Assembly: GCF_024199795.1 (NCBI RefSeq)
Contig: NZ_JANADK010000001.1
Coordinates: 7,068,001-7,132,000, forward strand
Direction of reading: 5' to 3'
DNA: 64,000 nt
Source: Bradyrhizobium sp. CCGB01
Lineage (GTDB): Bacteria > Pseudomonadota > Alphaproteobacteria > Rhizobiales > Xanthobacteraceae
Below, piece by piece: positions 43,804-51,148 of this stretch. The notes below the pieces were generated by a model. That model did no database searches. It had not been told where the DNA came from and was given only the letters and a program-made list of their open reading frames with translations. The position numbers were made by a program, and so were the translations under genes. Numbering within the stretch: the first letter of the stretch is position 1; each line of letters begins with the position of its first letter.

Positions 43804-44400
43804 ATGCGGAAAACCCGTAGTTCACAGCCTATGAACACGCTGCAGCGACAAAGCGAACTGCAGATCATCACCACGGCACGAATTTCGCTCATAGCGTGCG
43901 TTTTTATCGCGGGCACGATCACGGGCGCGGCCGCCGGCGAGATCGTCGGCCAGGCGAACGTTATCGACGGCGACACACTGGAATTGCACGGCGTTCGCAT
44001 ACGCCTTTGGGGCGTCGACGCACCAGAGAGCGGCCAGTTCTGCCGCGGTGAGGACAGCCTGCAATATCGCTGCGGAGCCCAAGCCGCGAACGCGCTCGAC
44101 GCTTTCATCGCGCGGCGGCCGATAAATTGCGTGTCCATCAGCCTCGATCGTTACGGACGCAGGGTCGCGACCTGCGCGGTAGCCGATGCCGACCTCGGTG
44201 AATGGCTTGTACAGCAGGGGTTGGCGCTCGACTGGCCGCAATATTCCAACGGCCGGTACGGTGCAGTTCAGCAGCAGGCCGAGCGGTCGGGTCGCGGCAT
44301 CTGGAAAGGCAGCTACGTCGAACCCTGGCTCTATCGGATCTGTGTCAGAGGTGGTGGCAAGCCGGCCGTGTGCTCCGATGACGCGAACGTTCGACGGTGA
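43804..44400 (+). CDS. Exported thermonuclease-family protein (SNase fold), 198 aa
   Basis: After an N-terminal hydrophobic stretch (about 24-46, ending G-A-A-A-G) the SNase motifs appear: V-I-D-G-D-T-L-E-L, I-R-L-W-G-V-D-A-P-E, and D-R-Y-G-R-R-V-A-T-C, which provide the catalytic Arg/Glu/Arg and calcium-binding Asp of staphylococcal nuclease. The end contains I-W-K-G-S-Y and extra cysteines. Start codons at 43804 or 43831 both lack a clear ribosome site. Confidence 0.85.
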   Translation: MRKTRSSQPMNTLQRQSELQIITTARISLIACVFIAGTITGAAAGEIVGQANVIDGDTLELHGVRIRLWGVDAPESGQFCRGEDSLQYRCGAQAANALDAFIARRPINCVSISLDRYGRRVATCAVADADLGEWLVQQGLALDWPQYSNGRYGAVQQQAERSGRGIWKGSYVEPWLYRICVRGGGKPAVCSDDANVRR

Positions 44401-44445
44401 GAGGCGACGCGTCATTCCGGCTGTTAACCTCGACGCTAACGCCAG

Positions 44446-44997
44446 TTGCTGACAACTTCTACTGCAACCGGCAGACGCGCGCGTAAGCCACCGTCGGCGC
44501 CCGCTGGCGGCGGCGATGTTCCCTTGCTCGGCGTGGAGCGGAGACTGCTGGCAGCCCTCGCCGCGGTTCATCCCGCCGGCATGACCGAGGCGCAGTGGGC
44601 GGTCGCGGCCGGCCGGAAGCGCAAGGGCGGCACTCGGAGCACCTATCTGTCGAGCCTGCGCACCGCAGGCTGCATCGAGCGCCGCGGCGAGAAGTACTTC
44701 GCGACCGCCGACGCGATCCACGCTCTAGGTGACGTCGTCCCGACGCTGCCGCCACCCGGGCCCGAGCTGGTCGCCTTCTGGAAACCGAAGCCCTCCGGCG
44801 TCGGACCGATGCTCGATGCGCTCACCGAACATTACCCGAATGCGATTAGCCGCGAAGACCTCGCGGCCGAGCTGAAGCTCGCCGCCGCCGGCGGGACTTT
44901 CAGCACCTACGTCTCGCGGCTCCGCTCCCCGGGACTCGTCGAGGTCAATGGCCGCGATATTCGCCTGGCGCCGGCCCTGATGGGGGACGCTTCGTGA
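44446..44997 (+). CDS. Protein with two winged-helix-like repeats, 183 aa (possibly 5'-truncated)
   Basis: Two similar units are seen: L-L-A-A-L-A-A-V-H-P-A-G-M-T-E-A-Q-W-A-V-A-A-G, S-T-Y-L-S-S-L-R-T-A-G-C-I-E and M-L-D-A-L-T-E-H-Y-P-N-A-I-S-R-E-D-L-A, F-S-T-Y-V-S-R-L-R-S-P-G-L-V-E. Each looks like a winged helix. In my recollection such repeats form the C-terminus of larger ATP-binding proteins, and the only start here is a TTG at 44446 with low-complexity sequence after it. So it may be the tail of a truncated gene. Confidence 0.6.
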   Translation: MLTTSTATGRRARKPPSAPAGGGDVPLLGVERRLLAALAAVHPAGMTEAQWAVAAGRKRKGGTRSTYLSSLRTAGCIERRGEKYFATADAIHALGDVVPTLPPPGPELVAFWKPKPSGVGPMLDALTEHYPNAISREDLAAELKLAAAGGTFSTYVSRLRSPGLVEVNGRDIRLAPALMGDAS

Positions 44998-45063
44998 CTG
45001 ATCGTGCCCCTTCTCAAAGCTGAAGGGTCCGGTTTCGTTCGCGATCGGCGTGATGGGCCTCAG

Positions 45064-45271
45064 TGACGAGCCAGGAACATCGTCGCGCCTGCCAAGTTTT
45101 CCCGATGTCCTCAGGCTCGTGAGGGCAAACCTTGGAGGCCCCGGCTCATCCCCCTTTGGGCCGGCGCCCTTTTTGACGAAGCGAGACCTGTTGACCAACC
45201 TCTTGGGCTCGGTCTCATCCCTCGAAACCCAGCGGCTGGTCTAGAAGCCAGCACTTCCCTATTCTTTGGAT
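45064..45271 (+). promoter_or_regulatory. Structured leader RNA element, copy 2
   Basis: The counterpart of 8699-8906, directly before an intact gene. It has the two-tier hairpin (CCAAG 45092-45096 with CTTGG 45131-45135; GTCCTCA 45107-45113 with TGAGGGC 45120-45126), a terminator at 45136-45174 and a third stem GAGACC 45183-45188 with GGTCTC 45211-45216. The third stem differs completely in sequence from copy 1 but still pairs. Confidence 0.7.
45136..45174 (+). terminator. Intrinsic terminator inside the leader element, copy 2
   Basis: GGCCCCGGC pairs with GCCGGCGCC with one mismatch, then CTTTTT. It sits at the same place as the terminator in copy 1, about 100 bases before the start codon. 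Confidence 0.7.
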
Positions 45272-45766
45272 ATGACCGCCCTCACGCGCCGCCGCAGCGA
45301 CAATCCAAACCAGGAAACCTGGCACATCTATTTTGACGACGTCCGTGTCGGCACTATTGGCGAGCGCGCCGGCGTGCCAGTTCATGCCGATCAATGGGCT
45401 TGGTCGGTCGGCTTCTACCCCGGCATGGAGCCGGGCACGCGACGCAGCGGCATCGCCGAGAGCTTCGATGCCGCTCGGCAGGCCTTTGAGACGGCTTGGT
45501 CCGAGTTAGAGCCCTCCATCCCCGATAGCGCTTTCGCGGAGTGGCGCTACGACCGAGACTGGCGGGCCGAGATGCCTGCGAGGCGCGCCCGCGGCGAGAA
45601 GCGCGACAGCGAGATCCGCAGCACGCTGATGCGCTGCGGCTGCGGCGCCGAGTTTGACAGCTGGAAGCCGCAAGAGAGCTACCCTCACCGCCAGCACATC
45701 TATGCTGCGCAAGCGGCCGAAAAAATCCAGAGGCGTACTGGCGCACTCGCAAAGCTATCAAGATAG
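45272..45766 (+). CDS. Conserved hypothetical protein with C-x-C-G motif, 164 aa
   Basis: The protein reads M-T-A-L-T-R-R-R-S, E-T-W-H-I-Y-F-D-D-V-R-V-G-T-I, W-A-W-S-V-G-F-Y-P-G-M-E-P-G, F-E-T-A-W-S-E-L, R-Y-D-R-D-W-R-A, L-M-R-C-G-C-G-A-E-F-D-S-W and H-I-Y-A-A-Q-A. I associate this with a widespread rhizobial protein of unknown function. The R-C-x-C-G element suggests metal binding. The ATG at 45272 is fixed by the copy at 8907. It is under the conserved leader RNA described above. It overlaps the convergent 45758 gene by nine bases. Confidence 0.8.
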   Translation: MTALTRRRSDNPNQETWHIYFDDVRVGTIGERAGVPVHADQWAWSVGFYPGMEPGTRRSGIAESFDAARQAFETAWSELEPSIPDSAFAEWRYDRDWRAEMPARRARGEKRDSEIRSTLMRCGCGAEFDSWKPQESYPHRQHIYAAQAAEKIQRRTGALAKLSR

Positions 45767-45970
45767 TCGATGCTGGCGGACTTCTCCTGGCTTCATTTGC
45801 AATGCCGCCGCATCCTCGGCGCTCAACTCCCGCTGGACTAGGCTGGCCGTCCAGCCCTCCGGGATCGCATCGAGCACGTAGTTGACAGCGCTGTCGCGCT
45901 CCGTCGCTGCAAGCCAAATCTGGCGCTCGCCGCTGTCAGTTGTCACCCGCACTAAATGAACTCTTTGCAT
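45758..45970 (-). CDS. Small conserved protein, 70 aa
   Basis: The product is M-Q-R-V-H-L-V-R-V-T-T-D-S-G-E-R-Q-I-W-L-A-A, then Y-V-L-D-A-I-P-E-G-W-T-A-S-L and L-Q-M-K-P-G-E-V-R. It is a compact alpha/beta sequence that I recall from Bradyrhizobium genomes, with no known role. It is convergent with the 164-residue gene. Confidence 0.7.
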   Translation of the reverse strand: MQRVHLVRVTTDSGERQIWLAATERDSAVNYVLDAIPEGWTASLVQRELSAEDAAALQMKPGEVRQHRLS

Positions 45971-46079
45971 GGGCCTACAAGCACAACAATGCGCGTTGGT
46001 TGCATGGCAACCCTAGCTGAATTAGGCAGAACTCACCATTTGGAGTTAGGAAGACTGGATCAAATATGGAAAGCTGCGC

Positions 46080-46346
46080 ATGAAGAACGTTGAGGCCCGC
46101 CCCTACTCCGACCCTGAAGCTGCGGCCCGAAAGCTCGTCGAACTCGCCGCCAGTATCGAGCCGGTGCAGGATGGTCGGATCTATATCGAGCGCATCAACG
46201 CGCCCTTCCTATTCACGCTGAAGGCGAGCGGCAGCGAGTTCGGAGCCGGCTTGAAGTTTGCCGTGCAACAGGGCTGGCTCGAGCTGCACGAGAGCGGAAC
46301 GTTTGTGCGGCTCATCGATGGCAGTAAGGATCTCATTGCGACTTAG
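46080..46346 (+). CDS. Small conserved protein, 88 aa
   Basis: The protein is M-K-N-V-E-A-R-P-Y-S-D-P-E-A-A-A-R-K-L-V-E-L-A-A, D-G-R-I-Y-I-E-R-I-N-A-P-F-L-F-T-L-K-A-S-G-S-E-F and W-L-E-L-H-E-S-G-T-F-V-R-L. The pattern of a winged-helix-like end and conserved-looking surface suggests a real gene. I know of similar Bradyrhizobium proteins, but of no function. Confidence 0.7.
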   Translation: MKNVEARPYSDPEAAARKLVELAASIEPVQDGRIYIERINAPFLFTLKASGSEFGAGLKFAVQQGWLELHESGTFVRLIDGSKDLIAT

Positions 46347-46374
46347 AAACCACGTCCTCCAAGCTGAGGCGGAC

Positions 46375-46605
46375 TTAATTCATTTTCCGAGATCCAATAT
46401 TGATCAAGAAGATCGGCTTGCCGGCTTCATCCGTCACCTCTAGCGACCATTCCTGTCCAGGGCGAAACCTCCCGTCGATGTCCTTAAAGACTTCGCCAGC
46501 AAAGATCGTAGCGTTGTGCCACGCCGCTTCGTCGTCGGGCAAATCCTCTCCTGTGTCATCGGTGCTCGGCACTGCGCTATGAACATTGAAGAAGTATCTC
46601 GGCAT
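46375..46605 (-). CDS. DUF6894-like protein, 76 aa
   Basis: M-P-R-Y-F-F-N-V-H-S-A at the start, then D-D-T-G-E-D-L-P-D-D-E-A-A-W and a beta-rich end (W-S-L-E-V-T-D-E-A-G-K-P-I-F), fits the small DUF6894 family (M-x-R-[YF]-[YF]-F-x-x, D-x-x-G-x-x-[LY]-P-D). Two more members lie at 48926 and 63365. The role is unknown. Confidence 0.75.
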   Translation of the reverse strand: MPRYFFNVHSAVPSTDDTGEDLPDDEAAWHNATIFAGEVFKDIDGRFRPGQEWSLEVTDEAGKPIFLINIGSRKMN

Positions 46606-46652
46606 TTCCGATTAACACAGGTTAGTCGTCGTAGTTCCACAATCTTCTACTT

Positions 46653-46720
46653 CGCGCGTTGTCGGCTGACTTGTGTGTGCGGTGGGCTACCTCTGTCCCA
46701 CGAGGTAATGCCTTTCCGGA
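46653..46720 (+). repeat. Dispersed 67-base repeat, copy 2
   Basis: Matches 6116-6182 through TTGTGTGTGCGGTG, CCTCTGTCCCAC and CCTTTCCGGA. Confidence 0.5.
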
Positions 46721-46839
46721 GGCCGCAGCGAATGGAAGATGGCCGTAACTTCGAGAACAGGCCCCGCTCTATTGCGGACCTCGACAGCAATCGAAGACCC
46801 TTCGACGACTGCTTCACGAGCTGCGTTTAGGAGGGCATC

Positions 46840-47080
46840 ATGGCCAGGCGAGTTGACCCACTCGTGGCGTGATTTGGTTCTCCAGTTTAGCCTGAGCTAT
46901 GGCCTACGAGCGTTCCAGAGAAGTGTACCGGCCGTTCCGCGAGGATCGCGCGAGTTCGCGGTGGCCTACGCCCGCTACCTGACGGGCTACCGGAACAGTC
47001 TTGAGGCGCTTAAACAACCGCCTCCTGACACGTTCCTAGGCCGGAAGACGCAAGAGCCGTTCCCCAAAGAAGATGCGTAG
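46840..47080 (+). pseudogene. Small conserved protein ending P-P-P-D-T-F-L-G-R-K-T-Q-E-P-F-P, frameshifted
   Basis: A good start (AGGAGGGCATC-ATG at 46840) gives M-A-R-R-V-D-P-L-V-A then a stop. The adjacent frame continues R-D-L-V-L-Q-F-S-L-S-Y-G-L-R-A-F-Q-R-S-V-P, F-A-V-A-Y-A-R-Y-L-T-G-Y-R-N-S-L-E and P-P-P-D-T-F-L-G-R-K-T-Q-E-P-F-P-K-E-D. I know this tail from Bradyrhizobium small proteins. One base is inserted or lost near 46868. Confidence 0.65.
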
Positions 47081-47294
47081 TAAGGCCGAAGGTTAGCCAA
47101 ATGCGCCTCTTGAGCGGTTCCCGAAAAGTTCGAGCCGCGCGCAAAAATAAAGTTCCCGGTTCGTTAACCTAAGTTGTCGTCGCACGGTGCCGATACTGTA
47201 CGGTTAGTCCATCACCGCACGGTCCGTGGCATTTATCGGTGATGAGAACGCCATCACGCGCTCCCGCCTTCCCCCAACGGAAAGGAGCAGCGCC

Positions 47295-47498
47295 ATGACA
47301 GAGCGTCGGCGTCGTATCAAGCAGACTGTGGACTTGGAAGCGCGGCTCGCGGCGGAAGCCATCCGCTTGCGTAATGAGGCCAAGAAGGCCGCCCCAGGTA
47401 TCGAGCGCGAGAGCCTTCTGCGGAAGGCTCGCCAGTGCGAGACGGGTTCGCACATGAGCGAGTGGTTGAGATCGCCCGGCTTACAGCCGCCGAGATGA
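47295..47498 (+). CDS. Basic 67-aa protein ending in S-P-G-L-Q-P-P-R, copy 2
   Basis: M-T-E-R-R-R-R-I-K-Q-T-V-D-L-E-A-R-L, G-I-E-R-E-S-L-L-R-K-A-R-Q-C-E and H-M-S-E-W-L-R-S-P-G-L-Q-P-P-R match the 5695 copy along the whole length. AAAGGAG precedes the ATG. It is followed after four bases by the 37-residue membrane gene. The function is unknown; the constant pairing suggests that the two products work together. Confidence 0.8.
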   Translation: MTERRRRIKQTVDLEARLAAEAIRLRNEAKKAAPGIERESLLRKARQCETGSHMSEWLRSPGLQPPR

Positions 47499-47502
47499 GG
47501 CT

Positions 47503-47616
47503 ATGATCGAACAACCTCACACCAATCCATATTCGGTTCAGGCACGTATCTGTCTTGGCATCGCGGCCTTTGGCGCCGCACTGTTTGTTGCAGCACTATT
47601 CATGGGCATGAGGTAA
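47503..47616 (+). CDS. 37-aa single-span membrane protein, copy 3
   Basis: M-I-E-Q-P-H-T-N-P-Y-S-V-Q-A-R-I-C-L-G-I-A-A-F-G then a hydrophobic run to M-G-M-R. Same length and same Y-S-[FV]-Q-A-R-[VI]-x-L-G-I-A-A core as at 5903 and 8645. It is partner to the basic gene just upstream. Confidence 0.75.
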   Translation: MIEQPHTNPYSVQARICLGIAAFGAALFVAALFMGMR

Positions 47617-47636
47617 GGCCGCCTCAGTTGGCGGCC
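47617..47636 (+). terminator. Terminator GGCCGCC-TCAGTT-GGCGGCC
   Basis: A seven-base-pair stem immediately after the TAA of the membrane gene, followed by TCTTCATT. It probably ends the two-gene transcript. Confidence 0.6.
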
Positions 47637-47669
47637 TCTTCATTGGAGCATCTTCAAAATCTGGTGCTA

Positions 47670-47681
47670 TCCTAATTAGGA
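47670..47681. repeat. Palindrome TCCTAATTAGGA, copy 2
   Basis: Identical core to 4981-4992. A partial version (GCCTAATTATCC) lies at 47959, at the edge of hairpin element B. Confidence 0.5.
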
Positions 47682-47898
47682 CAGTAGCCAAAATACGCCA
47701 CTGCGCTCGGAAAGGCAGGGACCGCTCCCGCTGGGGCTGGCTGAGCAGGTGGCCGTCCCGCGACCGAGCATTGAATCAGATCCATCCCGATCGTTCTCAA
47801 GCTGGCATGTTCGGAGGGATTGACTGTTCACATTGCACCGCTGAGCACACTAACTTTGCGGACGGTTCGGGCAAGCGCGTGCGATGCAGCACAAGATA

Positions 47899-48006
47899 AG
47901 GGCCGCTGCTTTGTACAGCGGCCCTCACTTTCCGGGTTTCAAAATTTTCGACCGGTTTGCCTAATTATCCCGACAAGCGCCGCTTCCGCCATAACATTTG
48001 TGAATC
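47899..48006 (-). repeat. Conserved intergenic hairpin element, copy B (inverted)
   Basis: Read on the minus strand: GATTCACAAATGTTAT, GGCAAACCGG, GAAACCCGGAA, then AGGGCCGCTG-(7)-CAGCGGCCCT (47899-47925). The same order as copy A at 5440-5572, which is on the plus strand. Confidence 0.65.
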
Positions 48007-48221
48007 AGTGCACCCATCAGCGACATAGTTATTCCAGGGTTGCAGCCGTGAGAGGGAGACGTTGTCGATCGACGTCGCTGACCTCCATTTCGGCTTCTGT
48101 TGGCAATTCAAACAGGAACTCCCTGAGTCTTTCTAAAAGGGATTCACATAGGTGATGCGTAATACGCGATGGCTCGAATTAGCTTGCCCGGACGTCGGGG
48201 GCAATTCAGGGAGAAACGTCA

Positions 48222-48410
48222 TTGAATGAGAGTGGGCCACAGTCGAGATTCTTCGTACGGCAAGGAGGGAACGGTTGGATGGTTTACGATCGAGAACGTA
48301 GAGGACCAGCTCTGATTGGGAGGAATTTTGCGGAAAATCTTACCCTGGAACAAGCCGAACGGGCGAAGCGAATTCTGACGCCGACTACTCAGCCAGATGG
48401 CGGTGTCTGA
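48222..48410 (+). CDS. Small conserved protein, 62 aa
   Basis: From TTG at 48222, eight bases after GGGAGA, the protein reads S-R-F-F-V-R-Q-G-G-N-G-W-M-V-Y-D-R-E-R-R-G-P-A-L and F-A-E-N-L-T-L-E-Q-A-E-R-A-K-R. The W-M-V-[YW]-D-R-E-R-x-G-P-A core is familiar from Bradyrhizobium small proteins. The gene is 19 bases before the G-R-Q-L-D copy, likely in one transcript. No function is known. Confidence 0.65.
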   Translation: MNESGPQSRFFVRQGGNGWMVYDRERRGPALIGRNFAENLTLEQAERAKRILTPTTQPDGGV

Positions 48411-48429
48411 TCTAAGCGGAGGATCGATT

Positions 48430-48636
48430 ATGGCGCATTGCGTGATTGTTCGAGCCTACGGAAGGCAACTGGATCAACTTCGCGGCGAAGCTTCCCGCAT
48501 CTCAAGAGGTCACAAAGTAGATTGGTGGATCGAGCACGGCGGAAAAGGCACTCAATTTTGCTTTGAGGACGCTCGAGCAAAGAAGATGTTCGCCTCGCTC
48601 TGCGACGATTTTGCTGTTCAATGCATTGAGACCTGA
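48430..48636 (+). CDS. G-R-Q-L-D family small protein, copy 2, 68 aa
   Basis: M-A-H-C-V-I-V-R-A-Y-G-R-Q-L-D-Q-L-R-G-E-A-S-R-I, D-W-W-I-E-H and F-C-F-E-D-A-R-A-K match the 5156 gene over the full length. The ATG at 48430 follows GGAGGATCGATT. The upstream open frame (from 48397) is not used in the paralogue. Unknown function. Confidence 0.75.
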   Translation: MAHCVIVRAYGRQLDQLRGEASRISRGHKVDWWIEHGGKGTQFCFEDARAKKMFASLCDDFAVQCIET

Positions 48637-48688
48637 TGAGGGCCGGCCACTGTGGACAGGGCGCATGAGGCCGACAGCTGGGGCGGCC

Positions 48689-48832
48689 CTACTCCACGTC
48701 CATAGGCACATTTGTGGGCGTCCGCCTCTTCAGGCGCCAATAGCCTATCAACGCGCGCCACTCGAAAACGTTGATCGTGACGCCGATAATCGCCGTCCCG
48801 ATCCCCGACATTGGCAGAATCATCTCGAGCAT
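48689..48832 (-). CDS. Possible small membrane protein, 47 aa
   Basis: M-L-E-M-I-L-P-M-S-G-I-G-T-A-I-I-G-V-T-I-N-V-F-E-W-R followed by a basic tail ending M-D-V-E. A single membrane helix is likely. The frame also extends to an upstream start at 48925. No family is recognised. Confidence 0.4.
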   Translation of the reverse strand: MLEMILPMSGIGTAIIGVTINVFEWRALIGYWRLKRRTPTNVPMDVE

Positions 48833-48925
48833 CGACCCACCGCGCGCCGGGTCGATGTTCCTAGGTGCGAAAGTGAGCAGTCGTTCCAAATAGCTTTTCG
48901 GGCTCAAATCGGGAAAAACCGGCAC

Positions 48926-49144
48926 CTACCCGCTTGACCTGGATATCAACAACCTGACGGTGACCGATCCAATGGGACCGTCTTGCGAGGAAACATCCAG
49001 AGTGAGCTCCCCCATCGTTTCGTCGAGTTGCTCAATCGCCATTGAGAGCGCCGCGTCGGCAGCCTGCCGAAGTGCCTCCTCGGCGTCGGGATAATCAATC
49101 CCTTCGTCGGTTAGTTCTCCCCGTTGCTGAAAGTAGAAACGCAT
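48926..49144 (-). CDS. DUF6894-like protein, 72 aa
   Basis: M-R-F-Y-F-Q-Q-R-G-E-L-T-D-E-G-I-D-Y-P-D-A-E-E-A and a helical, then beta-rich end (L-T-L-D-V-S-S-Q-D-G, S-V-T-V-R-L) fit the DUF6894 pattern. It stops just before the possible membrane gene on the same strand and is 36 bases before the Crp/Fnr gene end. Confidence 0.65.
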   Translation of the reverse strand: MRFYFQQRGELTDEGIDYPDAEEALRQAADAALSMAIEQLDETMGELTLDVSSQDGPIGSVTVRLLISRSSG

Positions 49145-49180
49145 CGCTTGATCCTGGCTCGCTGCAAATCAGACATAAAG

Positions 49181-49903
49181 TTATAAGTTCCTATTGAGAT
49201 GAAGGTAGCTGCTATCGAAGCCGCCCTCGGTAAGGACCTTATCGTGGTCCACGATGATGATTTGCTGCTTCTGTAAGTCCAGGACGCGCCGTGCCCGGAA
49301 GGACTGGAGTACCCTGTTTATATGCACGGCACTCAGCCCAAGCGCCTCTGCAAGGTCGTTCTGCGTAATTGGAAAATGAAAAGTACCGTCCTCGGCGAGG
49401 CCAACTGACGCCATGCGCTCTCGCAGCTCAGCGAGCAGATGAGCCATTCTTGCTGCGGCAGGACGGACACCCACATTTACAATCCATTCCCTGAAAATTG
49501 CCGAATCTATCAGGGTCTCGCGCCAGAGCGCGCGGCCTACCGACGGGCGAGCATCGATGAGAGCATTTACGGCGGAATGATCGATGAAGCCGAGCGTCGC
49601 CTCAGAAATCGTTGTCAGGTCATGATCCATCGTCCGAAGAAAAAGGCTTTGAAGGTCGGGAATATCACCTGGGATGTGAAACGAAAGGATCTGGCGGCGA
49701 CCCGAATCGGTGACCTTTGAGCGGCAGGCGAAACCTTGGATCACCAGACAACACTTGGTCGGCCGGTCCCCTTCAGACACGATGAGAGTGTCGGCATCAA
49801 CCTCCTTGATTTGCATAGGAAGGTTTGAAAGTGCTTCTGCGTCTTCATCGGATAAATGCGTATCGACCCGCAGCCGGCGGATCAGCATCTCGGTAGGATG
49901 CAT
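49181..49903 (-). CDS. Crp/Fnr-family transcriptional regulator, 240 aa
   Basis: An N-terminal cNMP-type beta-roll (about 20-140; S-F-H-I-P-G-D-I-P-D-L-Q-S-L) is joined by a long helix to a winged helix (F-P-I-T-Q-N-D-L-A-E-A-L-G-L-S-A-V-H-I-N-R-V-L-Q-S-F-R). The four-cysteine cluster of oxygen-sensing Fnr is absent; two adjacent cysteines occur (T-K-C-C). The type is common in Bradyrhizobium. Targets and ligand are unknown. Confidence 0.9.
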   Translation of the reverse strand: MHPTEMLIRRLRVDTHLSDEDAEALSNLPMQIKEVDADTLIVSEGDRPTKCCLVIQGFACRSKVTDSGRRQILSFHIPGDIPDLQSLFLRTMDHDLTTISEATLGFIDHSAVNALIDARPSVGRALWRETLIDSAIFREWIVNVGVRPAAARMAHLLAELRERMASVGLAEDGTFHFPITQNDLAEALGLSAVHINRVLQSFRARRVLDLQKQQIIIVDHDKVLTEGGFDSSYLHLNRNL

Positions 49904-50198
49904 GACGGTTTCCTGCGATGGCGACGATCAAGACCATCGACTTGAGATAGGTGGAGAAACCTTAAAACGACCAACCTAAGCCGCTGCAAGGCCGCATATC
50001 GCGGCGAACGTGGCGAAGCCGCCAACGTGGACCGGGCCTCCCCCTTCTGAGAGGCGAGTTCTGGACTCAATACGCGGTGCAAGCCGAAGTTCCTATCAGA
50101 TAGGATAGGGAGCAGTTTTCTCCGAAGCGGTTTAACCTTTGAGAAAGAACTGAGATCATGTCCTCCGTTACTCTCGGCGCAATTGAGGAGGGTACGCG
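49904..50198. other. No gene recognised
   Basis: The gap separates the divergent Crp/Fnr gene and the 50199 gene, and should hold their promoters. No clear site is seen. Confidence 0.4.
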
Positions 50199-50399
50199 AT
50201 GCAGCGCCGACGACGTTTCAAGCAGGCAACATCTCTTCAGGAGCGCCTCACGGAATTTGCAAAAGTTGCCCGGCAGCGAGCGAAGGCTATGCCTCCGGGT
50301 AAAGATCGCGAGATGCTGCTCAGACAGGCTCGCGAAGCCGATACTGGCTCGCACATTGAAGAATGACTTTCTTCGCCGGGACTCAGGCGTCCGACATGA
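50199..50399 (+). pseudogene. Basic 67-aa protein family member with TGA in place of a conserved Trp
   Basis: After a GAGGAGG site, M-Q-R-R-R-R-F-K-Q-A-T-S-L-Q-E-R-L, P-G-K-D-R-E-M-L-L-R-Q-A-R-E and S-H-I-E-E are followed by TGA (50364-50366), then L-S-S-P-G-L-R-R-P-T and a second TGA. In the paralogues this place reads M-S-E-W-L-x-S-P-G-L, so the conserved TGG (Trp) has become TGA. The rest is intact. Either a 55-residue product is made or the gene is inactive. No 37-residue membrane gene follows. Confidence 0.7.
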
Positions 50400-50529
50400 T
50401 CTGACCGAGTTCAGCTGGAAGGAAGGACCGCCGGGCTTGTCGATTGATGTCCGTTCAGGGCGCCGAAGTCCTGCAATGGCCCCCTTTCTCGCCGCTAACC
50501 GGGACTACCCGACGTCAGGAAGCGTCTCC

Positions 50530-50730
50530 GATTTAGGAGTGCGGCCTTACTGCCCCCTAAGCCGTTCGATTTCGACGGTAAACCGGACCCGCATAACCAA
50601 GCCGTTATCGTCGCGGACGACTATCGAGGATTCGCTAGCCCTTATAGGCCGTTCGAAGTTGCTCGCCGCCGCGTCGGCCATAGGCCTTGGCAGCCTCGCG
50701 CTCTACGGCCTCAAGATGGGCGAACTGTAA
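50530..50730 (+). pseudogene. Possible small membrane protein, frameshifted (tentative)
   Basis: One frame gives P-P-K-P-F-D-F-D-G-K-P-D-P-H and D-D-Y-R-G-F-A-S-P-Y-R-P-F-E-V-A-R-R-R. The next frame, overlapping at the Arg codons, gives A-A-A-S-A-I-G-L-G-S-L-A-L-Y-G-L-K-M-G-E-L and a stop, a plausible membrane helix. Together they look like one gene with an indel near 50670. No start codon is apparent. Confidence 0.35.
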
Positions 50731-50820
50731 GCCTTCCTCGTCAATTAAAGGCCATCCTGGTCAAGAAGATCGAAGTAGTACCGCGCCATAAACATGAGTC
50801 TAGCATCGGCAAGCTTAAGT

Positions 50821-51138
50821 TCACCCAATGAATGTTAGCGCCAAATCAATCCGCAGAATGTCCAAAAGTGCACGCCAATCACGGCACAATGCTTCGCCCT
50901 GTCTCAGGATGCAAAGACAGCTTCTCCGCTCTAGCTGGGCTACCATGCGATCATTGGCATCGTTCATTTGCTGATCGGGTATTTGAGACTTGAGGCGCCG
51001 ATAACGGGCAATCATCAGTTCGACAGTTTCGCCCTTGTCGCACGGGCTGATTTCTCTTCGCCGTGGACCACATAGCAATGCTGAATTGCCCACCGCGGTT
51101 TTCACCTTGGGCCACGGAGGTCGGAAACAGACACCCAC
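50821..51138 (-). CDS. Hypothetical protein, up to 105 aa
   Basis: The middle of the frame reads E-L-M-I-A-R-Y-R-R-L-K-S-Q-I-P-D-Q-Q-M-N-D-A-N-D-R-M-V-A-Q-L-E-R, a helical pattern that looks real. The start could be 51138 or an internal ATG near 51015. The cysteine-rich end (R-S-C-L-C-I-L) may be a frameshifted tail. The function is unknown. Confidence 0.4.
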   Translation of the reverse strand: MGVCFRPPWPKVKTAVGNSALLCGPRRREISPCDKGETVELMIARYRRLKSQIPDQQMNDANDRMVAQLERRSCLCILRQGEALCRDWRALLDILRIDLALTFIG

Positions 51139-51148
51139 TCCTAAGAAT

